From: Rhodococcus oryzae
Lineage (GTDB): Bacteria > Actinomycetota > Actinomycetes > Mycobacteriales > Mycobacteriaceae
NCBI RefSeq assembly: GCF_005049235.1
Contig: NZ_SUMD01000005.1
Location: forward strand, 310,001-374,000
Direction: 5' to 3'
Length of the DNA: 64,000 nucleotides
In this document: one piece after another, positions 43,301 through 52,461 of the stretch
How positions within the stretch are numbered: position 1 is the first letter of the stretch
Layout: the number at the start of each line of letters is the position of its first letter
Program-made: the position numbers and the translations under genes
The notes under the pieces: model-generated
Seen by the model: the letters and a program-made list of their open reading frames with translations, nothing else
Database searches by the model: none
What the model was told of the DNA's origin: nothing

Positions 43301-45246
43301 GCGTCGGTGAACCGGTGCTGGAGGGCGAGCGCCCTCGTCGACTCGAAGGTCCGATCCGCCTCGTCCAGCTCCGAGTCCAGGTTCTCCCCGACCGTCGCAT
43401 CGACCAGCTCGGGAGCCGCGGACAGCCCGAAATCATAGATCCAGCACGGCAGCCCGTCCGGGCGAACCACCCGGTACGGCCGCTCGTCGAGCACCTCGAC
43501 TCCGAGGCTCTGCAACACCGGCAGCACCTGGCTGAGCGAGACCCCCGCGCCGCTGATGTACAGCGTGAAGCGCCACTGACCCGGTCGGGCGTCCTTGTGC
43601 CGGTACAGCTTCAGATCGATCGCCTCGCCTGCCAGTGCCTCCAGTCGCACGATGTCCCTGACCGCTCGCGCGGCGTCGAAGTCCTGCTTGTAGGCCTCGG
43701 GGAACGCCGCGGCGAAACGCTGCGCGGTCACCGAGGTCACCGAGGGCTCGGCCGCGACGGCGTCGAAGAGGTCGTCCTCCCACGCCCTGGTCGCCGCCGC
43801 CAGCATCGACTCGATCCGGTCGCGGTCGCCGGCCGAGAGCTCTGCCGACGACGGGGGCACGTCCGGCCCCTTGTGGATCGTGAAGTGCACCATCGCGAGA
43901 TCCGACTCGGTGACCCTCGCGCTGTACTCCAGCATCCCCCCGCCCAGTTCCCGCAGCAGAATCGACTGCATCGCCAGGCGAACCCGCGTGGTGTAGCGGT
44001 CGCGCGGCAGGTAGACCAGCGCGGACGTGAACCCGCCGAACTGGTCGTCCCGGAGGAACAGCCGTACCCGCCTGCGCATGCCGATGGCCAGCACGGAAGT
44101 GATGGTCTCGTACAGGGTCTCGGTGTCACTGGAGAACAGCTCGGTACGGGGGAAGGACTGGATGACCTCGAGCATCCGCTGGCCGGAGAACGAACCGATG
44201 TCGAATCCGGCCCGTTCGATCACCGTGCGCGCGCGTCGCTCGATGACCGGGATGTCGAGCACGTTCTCGTGCAGCGCGGTCACCGTGAACACGCCGACGA
44301 ACCGGTGCTCGCCGGTGATCGCGCCGTCACCGTCGAGACCGGTGACGGAGACGAAAAACGGGTACACCGATCGGTGCACGGTCGCGGGCGCCGCCCCCTG
44401 CGCGAGCAGCAGGATGGGGCGGTCGACACTGAATTCGGGTGCGGGCAGGTCGATTCGGTGATCGGCCACCGATGCCGCACCGAGCACCCCCAGCCCGCTC
44501 TCGGGCACGATGTGGGCAAGCGGACGCCCGTGTTCGCCCGGATCCCGGAACTCGTACCGCCGGTAGCCGAGGGTCATGAAGTGCCCCTCCGACATCCAGC
44601 GCAGCAGCGCGGCGGTGTCCCTGATGTCGACCGCCCGGTACCCCTGGGGTTCGCGTTCCGCGAGCGCGTCCAGATGCTCGGCGAGCACCAACTGGCCGTA
44701 GCGCATCGCGTCGGCATCGGCGATCACCTGCCGCACATCCGACAGCACATCCCTGACCGCGTCGCCTGCGCCTGCGAGCGCGTCCGGGTCGGTGGTCGGA
44801 TGCAGCAGGACGAGCATCCAGGACTCGGTGAGCATTCCGGCTCCGGCCGCCGTGCCGTTGACGAGCACGTCGAGGAGGCCGCCGTCCGGATCGCGCCGGA
44901 CCTGGAAGACCGGATGGATCAGCTCGGTGACCGTGATACCGAGGCGGGCGAGCAGCGCCATGACCGACTCGACCAGCAGTGGCATGTCGTCGGTGATGAT
45001 CTGCACGGCCGGCTGGCCGGGGAGCGGCTCGAGCACCCGCGACACCGCCTGGCCGACCGGGCGATGCGAGGCCAGTTCGAGGTGGGTGCCGAACACCCTT
45101 TCGGCGTCGGCGCTCGGGCGACCGGGCGACCCCGCCCAGTCGATGTTCCGGAAGTACACATCGCGGACCCCGTCGAGGCGGGAGACGAGGTCAGCGGGCA
45201 GGCCCATCGAGGCCCCGTGGTCGAAGCGATCGGCAGATCTGGTCAT
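40357..45246 (-). CDS. gdh: NAD-specific glutamate dehydrogenase, 180-kDa class
   Basis: Giant 1,629-residue enzyme that oxidatively deaminates glutamate to 2-oxoglutarate. The long N-terminal regulatory region contains ACT-like parts ([39 protein letters not shown]). The catalytic domain starts near residue 770: [53 protein letters not shown], with the glutamate-binding Lys in VGAKGGF; the NAD region includes [17 protein letters not shown] and [11 protein letters not shown]. In mycobacteria this enzyme is inhibited by GarA under PknG control; that applies here only by homology. ATG 45246 is chosen over an upstream ATG-type start at 45291. The length matches Rv2476c. Confidence 0.95.
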   Translation of the reverse strand: [1629 protein letters not shown]

Positions 45247-45340
45247 CTCGCGGCCCACTCCCCTGGTCGAACTGACGTGACGGGTGTGCACGTCCGAGCC
45301 TAACCGCGGGGAGCGGGACGAGAGGTGAACTGACGGCGCC

Positions 45341-45763
45341 CTAGCGCACCGTTTCCGTGATCGCGTACTCCGACAGCACCGATCGCTCCAGTTCCGTGAG
45401 CGGAACCGACGTTTCGGTCTTCACGTCGAACCGCACCATCACCGCGTCCGCGACGCCACAGGTGACCCCGTGGACGTCGCGGAACACGTGACGGACGCCG
45501 AACGATGAGTTCCCGACCGCGAGGACGGACACCTCGACGGTGACCGGGCCCGACTCGTCGGTGATGGGCTTGAGGAACTCGATCTCCACCTTGCGCACCA
45601 CCATCGCCGACGGACGCACGCCCGCAGGGAAGACGCGCTCGCGGAAGAACTTCACCCGCGCTTCCTGCGCGTACTCGAGGAAGAGCGTGTTGTTCACGTG
45701 GCCGAGGCGATCGGAATCGCCCCAGCGCACCTGAACCTCACAGGTGAAGACCTTGTTCGGCAC
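45341..45763 (-). CDS. 4HBT-type hotdog acyl-CoA thioesterase
   Basis: 140-residue hotdog-fold protein. FTCEVQVRWGDSDRLGHVNNTLFLEYAQEARVKFFRE carries the active-site Asp (G-D-S-D) and the H-V-N-N motif; ESGPVTVEVSVLAVGNSSFGVRHVFRD completes the central sheet. Paralogous to, but not close to, the thioesterase at 39.9-40.3 kb. It is only three bases downstream of ettA, so it is cotranscribed with it and upstream of gdh. Substrate unknown; the ettA-thioesterase-gdh-thioesterase order suggests one long transcription unit. Confidence 0.88.
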   Translation of the reverse strand: MPNKVFTCEVQVRWGDSDRLGHVNNTLFLEYAQEARVKFFRERVFPAGVRPSAMVVRKVEIEFLKPITDESGPVTVEVSVLAVGNSSFGVRHVFRDVHGVTCGVADAVMVRFDVKTETSVPLTELERSVLSEYAITETVR

Positions 45764-45766
45764 TTC

Positions 45767-47446
<1,680 letters not shown>

Positions 47447-47557
47447 GGCGACCAGAGTATCGGGACGACCGGCAACGCCCCAATCCGCTCGGGCCTACGG
47501 CTCGATCTGCGGCGAGCCACGACCGAGTCGCGACCCGCCGCAGGTCAGCCAGGGCGT

Positions 47558-48724
47558 TCAGGCAGTGCCGAACAGCGACCGGACGAACGCGGTCGTATCG
47601 GGCAATGCCTCGAACACCGACGGGCCGTGGAAGGCGTCGTAGGACCGGAACGTCACGGGCTGGCCCGTCAGTTGCAGGTCAGCTGCGAGCTTCGCGCCAA
47701 GCGGATACGGGACCGTCTGGTCGCGCAGTCCGTGCCCGATGAACACGGGCCTGTCGTAGCCTGTCGTGGGTACCGCGAGGTAGTCGCGCAGCGCCGAGCG
47801 GAACAGCTCGTTGTCGAGCGGTCGGCTGATCATCTCGCCAACCCCGAACGTTCCGGCGCGCTCGCGGAGCGGGAGGAAGCACAGGCTCTCGGAGGCCTCG
47901 ACGAGGTCACGACCGGCCGGGGTGAGGTAATCGTCGAAGGGCAGGTCCGGGCGCGCGACCTTCAGCCCGTCGACCACATAGGCGGCGAACGCGGTGAGAC
48001 CGTTCAGGCCGAGGTTCGGGAACCCGGGGCCGCCGAGCGGGAAGAGGAGCTCCAGGTTGGCCGGGGTCCCGGTGGCGACGGCTCCGCGGTAGTCCAGCTC
48101 CGGCGCGTACTTCGTCGCCTCGTGCGCCGCGAACATGGCGGCGTGCCCGCCCTGCGAGTGCCCGATGGCCACCCACGCGGTCGACAGCTCCGGCGTCACC
48201 TCGCGGGCGGCCCGGACCATGTCGATCACCGAGCGACCCTCGCTGCGCCCGTGCAGGTACGCATGGGTTCCCTCGGTGCCGAGCCCCACATAGTCGGTAG
48301 CGACCACGGCGTAGCCCTGCGCCAGCCACGCCGAGACGTAGTCGCGGGTGAGCGAGGTTACGTCGAACCCCAGCGCGGGTGCGCAGTCGTCACCGACGCC
48401 CGTGGTGCCGTGTGCCCAGGACACCACCGGCCAGCCGCCCGCGGGCGCGGTCCCGTTCGGCAGGTAGACGGCTCCGGTGCTGAGCGCGGGCGCGCCCGTC
48501 GGACCCTCGGTCCAGTACGTGAGTTGACGGGCTCCACTGGCTGCCCCGCCGACCTCCGCCGCCACCGGCAGGGCCTTGTCGGCCACCACGGTGCCGGGTT
48601 CGCGGACCGGATCCGCCGCGGCTTGCCCGGCCGCCGGGGCGGCCAGGACCATCAGCGCCAGCGCGGCCGCGCCCGCATGCAGACCGAGGCGTCGCCCAGC
48701 AGCGCGACCGAATTCGAACTTCAT
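47558..48724 (-). CDS. Secreted lipase (LIP family, alpha/beta hydrolase)
   Basis: 388-residue exported hydrolase. A signal peptide of about 37 residues (hydrophobic ALALMVLAAPAAG, cleavage near QAAA-DP) leads to the secretory-lipase fold. The nucleophile elbow is G-H-S190-Q-G-G in WVAIGHSQGGHAAMF; the catalytic Asp and His are expected in FIGHGLRDQTVPY and DAFHGPSVF. WPVVSWAHGTTGVGDDCAP is the oxyanion region. It likely hydrolyses triacylglycerols or esters outside the cell. ATG 48724, preceded by GTGGGGAACACG, is chosen over the upstream GTG-type start at 48736. Paralogue of the next gene, tandemly arranged. Confidence 0.88.
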   Translation of the reverse strand: MKFEFGRAAGRRLGLHAGAAALALMVLAAPAAGQAAADPVREPGTVVADKALPVAAEVGGAASGARQLTYWTEGPTGAPALSTGAVYLPNGTAPAGGWPVVSWAHGTTGVGDDCAPALGFDVTSLTRDYVSAWLAQGYAVVATDYVGLGTEGTHAYLHGRSEGRSVIDMVRAAREVTPELSTAWVAIGHSQGGHAAMFAAHEATKYAPELDYRGAVATGTPANLELLFPLGGPGFPNLGLNGLTAFAAYVVDGLKVARPDLPFDDYLTPAGRDLVEASESLCFLPLRERAGTFGVGEMISRPLDNELFRSALRDYLAVPTTGYDRPVFIGHGLRDQTVPYPLGAKLAADLQLTGQPVTFRSYDAFHGPSVFEALPDTTAFVRSLFGTA

Positions 48725-48873
48725 CGTGTTCCCCACCCTTGTGTGTTGTGTGTTCGGTCCCCCATCGCGGGCTCCGGACTCGGTGCAGCGTAGTACCCCG
48801 GCGCGGTCGCGACTCGCAAAAACAAGACACTCGTCCAGTCACCAGTCGCCGCTGCCGTCTCACGGGCGGCCGG

Positions 48874-50001
48874 TCACCGGATCAGCGGCTCGACGAACGC
48901 CATGGAGTCGGCCGACGAGGCCCCGAGGCTCTCGCCGTGCCCGGCACCCGGGTACGCGATGAACCACACGTCCGAACCGGAGCGTTGAAGGTCCGTGACC
49001 AGCTTCAGCGTCAGCACGATCGGCACCACGGTGTCGAGGGTGCCGTGCCCGATGAACAGCGGCCGGTCGTACCCACCGGTCGGCACCCCCAGATAGTCGG
49101 CGAGCGCCGCTCGGATCTTGTCGTCGCCGAGCGGCCGCGAGAACAGCTCACCCACCTGCACCCCCGCGACCTGGGGAGCAAGCTCGGGTGAGCAGAGGCG
49201 CTCCGCCAGCCCCGCCAGTTCCCGTCCGCGCGGCGACAGGTAGCTGTCGAGGTCCAGGTCGGGTCGAGCCGACCGCAGCCCGACGATGGCGAACAGGGAG
49301 AACGTGGTCAGCCCACGCAGGCCGAGGTTGGGGAAACCCGGACCACCAAACGGAAACAGCTGTTCGAGGTTCGACGGCGCACCGATCGCGACCGCGCCGC
49401 GGTAGTCCAGGTCCGGTGCGTACGTCGTCGCCTCATGGGCTGTGTGCAGGGCCGCGTGCCCACCCTGCGAGAGCCCGATCGCCACCCACCTCGGCGAGAC
49501 CCCCGCGTCGATCGTCCTGGCCGCCCGCACCATGTCGATCACGCTGTGCGCCGCGGCCTTGCCGTCGAGATACGGCAGCACGCCTGGCGTCCCGAGACCG
49601 ATGTAGTCCGTCGCCACCACCGCGTACCCCCGCGCCAACCAGGCCTGGAGGTAGGCGGACTCGATGGCCTGCGGCCCGGTCATCGAGGGCGCGCACTGAT
49701 CGGACACCCCGATCGTTCCGTGCGCATAGGACACCACCGGCCAGCCGCCCTCCGGGGCCGGCCCCGGAGGCAGATACACCGCCCCGGTGCTGGTGGCGGG
49801 GGCACCCCAATGGTCGGCGGTGACGTAGGTGAGGCGGTACGCCCGCCCGGTCCCCGGGATCCAGAGTTCTCTCGGCATGTCCTGCACCGCGATCACCGAT
49901 CCGGGTGGTGCGGGCGCCGCCGCGGCGGTGCCGGATCCGACCGACACAGCGGTCATCGCGGCGACGATCAGGACCACGACCAACAACCTCAGGCGTGCCA
50001 T
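48874..50001 (-). CDS. Secreted lipase (LIP family), tandem paralogue
   Basis: 375-residue exported hydrolase with a 29-residue signal peptide (MARLRLLVVVLIVAAMTAVS...TAAAA-PAP). It aligns along its whole length with the preceding lipase: GGWPVVSYAHGTIGVSDQCAPS, YAVVATDYIGLGTPGVLPYLDGK, DYRGAVAIGAPSNLEQLFPFGGPGFPNLGL. The nucleophile elbow is GLSQGGHAALH, with Leu in place of the His of the paralogue. The catalytic Asp is in GHGTLDTVVPI and His in YPGAGHGESLG. The two genes are 149 bp apart on one strand and look like an old duplication. Substrate preference is not predictable. Confidence 0.87.
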   Translation of the reverse strand: MARLRLLVVVLIVAAMTAVSVGSGTAAAAPAPPGSVIAVQDMPRELWIPGTGRAYRLTYVTADHWGAPATSTGAVYLPPGPAPEGGWPVVSYAHGTIGVSDQCAPSMTGPQAIESAYLQAWLARGYAVVATDYIGLGTPGVLPYLDGKAAAHSVIDMVRAARTIDAGVSPRWVAIGLSQGGHAALHTAHEATTYAPDLDYRGAVAIGAPSNLEQLFPFGGPGFPNLGLRGLTTFSLFAIVGLRSARPDLDLDSYLSPRGRELAGLAERLCSPELAPQVAGVQVGELFSRPLGDDKIRAALADYLGVPTGGYDRPLFIGHGTLDTVVPIVLTLKLVTDLQRSGSDVWFIAYPGAGHGESLGASSADSMAFVEPLIR

Positions 50002-50075
50002 GCGAGCCGCCCCCTCACCTGACGGGAAGACTCCTCAGCCTATGCCGCCGCCGTGACCGAAATGCCCGTTATCGG

Positions 50076-50546
50076 TCAGCTCGCCCGGAGCGCCGGATCG
50101 AACCCTGCCCCCGCGAGGTCCCCTGGATCGCGCTCCGACTCCCCGGCCCCCAGGTCCGCATCCGGCTCGACGGACTGCGACGCCTTGGGCGCACGATCGA
50201 GCCTGGCTCGGCAGCGAGCCAGATCGGGGCCGACCGCGCTGGCGCGCATCTCCAGGTCGGCGCGGTCCACCCCCTCCTTGGTCGTGTACTCGTTGGTTCG
50301 CAGCTGCCCACAGGCGATCACCGGGTCGCCCTTCATCAGCGAGGCGCCGACGCCAGCCACCAGCCGTCGCCAGCAGGTCACCGTCAGGTAGAGGGTGCCG
50401 CCGTCGGTCCACTCCCCGGTCGAGCGGTCCTGCCGCCTGGTGTTGCTCGCCATCCGAAAGCTGAGCACCTCCTCCCCCGAGTTCGTCGGCCGCTTGACCG
50501 GATTGGTGATCACGGTGCCGACCACCGCCGTGTGCGTCTCGTACAT
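50076..50546 (-). CDS. Single-stranded DNA-binding protein paralogue (Rv2478c-like)
   Basis: 156-residue OB-fold protein. YETHTAVVGTVITNPVKRPTNSGEEVLSFRMASNTRRQDRSTGEWTDGGTLYLTVTCWRRLVAGVGASLMKGDPVIACGQLRTNEYTTKEGVDRADLEMRAS is the SSB core. The C-terminal tail (GDLAGAGFDPALRAS) lacks the acidic D-D-D-I-P-F protein-recruiting tip of the main SSB, as in the secondary mycobacterial SSB. ATG 50546 has GGGGGAACGAC upstream. Possible roles are DNA repair or transformation; unproven. The gene is at the far end of the conserved ettA-gdh-type block. Confidence 0.88.
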   Translation of the reverse strand: MYETHTAVVGTVITNPVKRPTNSGEEVLSFRMASNTRRQDRSTGEWTDGGTLYLTVTCWRRLVAGVGASLMKGDPVIACGQLRTNEYTTKEGVDRADLEMRASAVGPDLARCRARLDRAPKASQSVEPDADLGAGESERDPGDLAGAGFDPALRAS

Positions 50547-50709
50547 GTCGTTCCCCCTTGGCATCCGTGGGCCACGCGGCCCCTCGATGCCAGCGTCCCC
50601 CGTCGGGTCGCCGGATTGTGGCCGCGGACGAATCTGTGGATGAACGGATGGGGCGTCCACAGATCCGCGAAAACGGTCACACGGGAAGGCCGTTCGTCTC
50701 ACCGGCGTG

Positions 50710-51363
50710 CTAGCGGGTGGACGGTCCCGAGGTGATCGTGGCGGCCAGCGCCCCCGCGTAGGTGACGAGTCGCTCACTCGAATAGGTGACGGGATCACTG
50801 ACCGCGAGCCTGCCGAGCATCTCGGCGAACGAGAGCATCGTGTGGGCCAGCAGCACCGGGTCCAGACCGGCCAATGCGGGCTCCAGCGCGATCCCCGTCC
50901 TGGCCAGTTCCTCCGCCTTCACCAGCACCGCCGCCCTGGAGGCGCGGAGGTGTTCCTGATACTCGACCGGCGCCTGGTCGGGCGCGGTCAGGATCAAGCG
51001 CCACCGGGTGGGGTTCGCCACCACGACGCGCACGAACGAGGACACCGTTCCGGCGTAGGCCGCTGCCGGACCCAGCGTGCTGAGGTCGGTCGGCATCGCC
51101 GCCATCACCTGCTCGATCGCGCGCCGGTGTTCGCGCTCGAGCAATGCCGCAACCAGCTCCGCACGGGTACGGAACACGTTGTACAGCACCGGTTTCCCGA
51201 CGCCGGCCTCTGCCGCGACGGCCTCCATGTTCAGCTCGTACAGGCCCGACCGCCCTGTCACAGCCACCGCGGCGTCGAGCACCTGGTCGCGGCGCTGCTC
51301 CGGCGGCAGTCGCGGCGCGTACTTGCGTCGCGGACGCTCATCCGCCGTCTGCACTCTCGTCAT
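50710..51363 (-). CDS. TetR-family regulator divergent from the DUF2236 oxygenase
   Basis: 217-residue repressor. The DNA-binding region is RRDQVLDAAVAVTGRSGLYELNMEAVAAEAGVGKPVLYNVFRTRAELVAALLERE (about residues 24-78). A C-terminal ligand domain follows with a helix bundle (AAAYAGTVSSFVRVVVANPTRWRLILTAPDQAPVEYQEHLRA). The codon at 51363 is an ATG. Its intergenic region with the oxygenase carries a repeated GTTGTATTCAC motif, probably its operator. The ligand is unknown. Confidence 0.88.
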   Translation of the reverse strand: MTRVQTADERPRRKYAPRLPPEQRRDQVLDAAVAVTGRSGLYELNMEAVAAEAGVGKPVLYNVFRTRAELVAALLEREHRRAIEQVMAAMPTDLSTLGPAAAYAGTVSSFVRVVVANPTRWRLILTAPDQAPVEYQEHLRASRAAVLVKAEELARTGIALEPALAGLDPVLLAHTMLSFAEMLGRLAVSDPVTYSSERLVTYAGALAATITSGPSTR

Positions 51364-51424
51364 CGATCCACCTCCGCGTCCACCTTAGAGATCGCCGCGC
51401 GCGGTCATTCCCCACGGAGCCAAT

Positions 51425-51483
51425 GCTACGCAACCGTTGTATTCACCAACGGCAATTGCTACGGTCGCGTTGTATTCACGAAC
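51425..51483. promoter_or_regulatory. Duplicated TetR operator region
   Basis: Two 26-bp direct repeats (51425-51450 and 51458-51483, 21 of 26 identical, 33-bp period) share GCTACG...CGTTGTATTCAC. The first contains a perfect palindrome CCGTTG-7-CAACGG (51434-51452); in the second the right arm is degenerate. They fill the promoter region between the TetR gene and the DUF2236 oxygenase, ending 18 bp before the oxygenase start. Confidence 0.7.
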
Positions 51484-51501
51484 CGCGCCGGAGGAGACAC
51501 G

Positions 51502-52458
51502 ATGAGCGAACCCCGCATGCTGGCCGACAGAGGCTGGCCGTTCGATCCCGCACGCAGGCGCGAGGACAACGGATTCTTCGGGCCGGGATCGCCGACGTGG
51601 AAGGTCTGGACCAACCCGACCGCCCTGCTCGGGTTTCAGCGCTCGGTCACCCTCGAGCACTTCGATCCCTTCCTGACCGCCGCGGTCGCCGACGCCCAGG
51701 GGATCTACCTGGACCCGACGGGGCGTCTCGACGGCACCCTCTCCTACTTCCTGATCGTGGCGGTCGGCGACGCCCGGTCGGCCATCGAGACGTCCGAACT
51801 GCTGATGCGGGTGCACGCGAAGGCAACCGGGATCGAGCCGATCAGCGGGCAGCGGTACAGCGCCAACAGCCCCGACAGCCAGCTGTGGATCCACGTCACC
51901 GGCTGGCACTCGGTGCTCAAGTGCTACGAGATGTTCGGTCCCGGACCGCTGAGTCCCGACGAGGAGGCCCGGTACTGGGCCGAGTGCGCCGTCGCCGCCG
52001 AACTGCAGACCTGCAAGCCCTCGGACATCCCGCGCTCGCGCGCCGAGGTGCACGAGTACTTTTCCGCCGTGCGCCCTCGCTTGTGCACCTCCGAGCGGGC
52101 CATCGAGGGCATGCACTACCTGCTGCGCACCCGCTTCGGGAAGGGCCGGCTCGCTCTGTGGGCGATGAGTCGGCTGATGGCCCCCGCGACGGTCGCCACC
52201 CTCCCGAGGTGGATGCGGGAGCTCGGCGATTTCGATCAGCCCGCCGTGGTCGACCGGGTCATCACGCCGCTCGCCAGGGCCGCCGTGCGCGCCACGAGCA
52301 ATCCGCGAACCGAACTGGCCGTCGTCAAACGCCTACTCCCGGCGACCCATTCGGTCCTCGATCAGCACTTCAACGGGGCGCCGCCGGTGCGCGCGGAGAC
52401 GGTCACCCCGTCGGCGGCCCGTGAGCGCTACGGGGCTCGGGCGGGGCGGCCCGCGTAG
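51502..52458 (+). CDS. Oxygenase MpaB-family (DUF2236) protein
   Basis: 318-residue protein of the DUF2236 family, which includes latex-clearing and MpaB-type haem oxygenases. LEHFDPFLTAAVADAQGIYLDPTGRLDGTLSYFLIVAVGDARSAIETSELLMRVHAKATGI contains the typical R-x-x-x-T-x-x-Y-like region, and IHVTGWHSVLKCYEMFGPGPLSPDEEARYWAE the H-V-T-G-W-H-S motif whose histidines can ligate haem. No signal peptide, so cytosolic. GAGGAG precedes ATG 51502. Divergent from a TetR repressor that probably controls it. Substrate unknown. Confidence 0.83.
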   Translation: MSEPRMLADRGWPFDPARRREDNGFFGPGSPTWKVWTNPTALLGFQRSVTLEHFDPFLTAAVADAQGIYLDPTGRLDGTLSYFLIVAVGDARSAIETSELLMRVHAKATGIEPISGQRYSANSPDSQLWIHVTGWHSVLKCYEMFGPGPLSPDEEARYWAECAVAAELQTCKPSDIPRSRAEVHEYFSAVRPRLCTSERAIEGMHYLLRTRFGKGRLALWAMSRLMAPATVATLPRWMRELGDFDQPAVVDRVITPLARAAVRATSNPRTELAVVKRLLPATHSVLDQHFNGAPPVRAETVTPSAARERYGARAGRPA

Positions 52459-52461
52459 CGA

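Noticed and set aside
43129-45303. A 724-codon plus-strand open frame
   Set aside because: Antisense of the glutamate dehydrogenase N-terminal half; no recognisable domain.
50642-50709. Possible prophage or insertion-sequence attachment near the SSB gene
   Set aside because: No inverted repeats, transposase or integrase gene is found; it is a short ordinary intergenic stretch.
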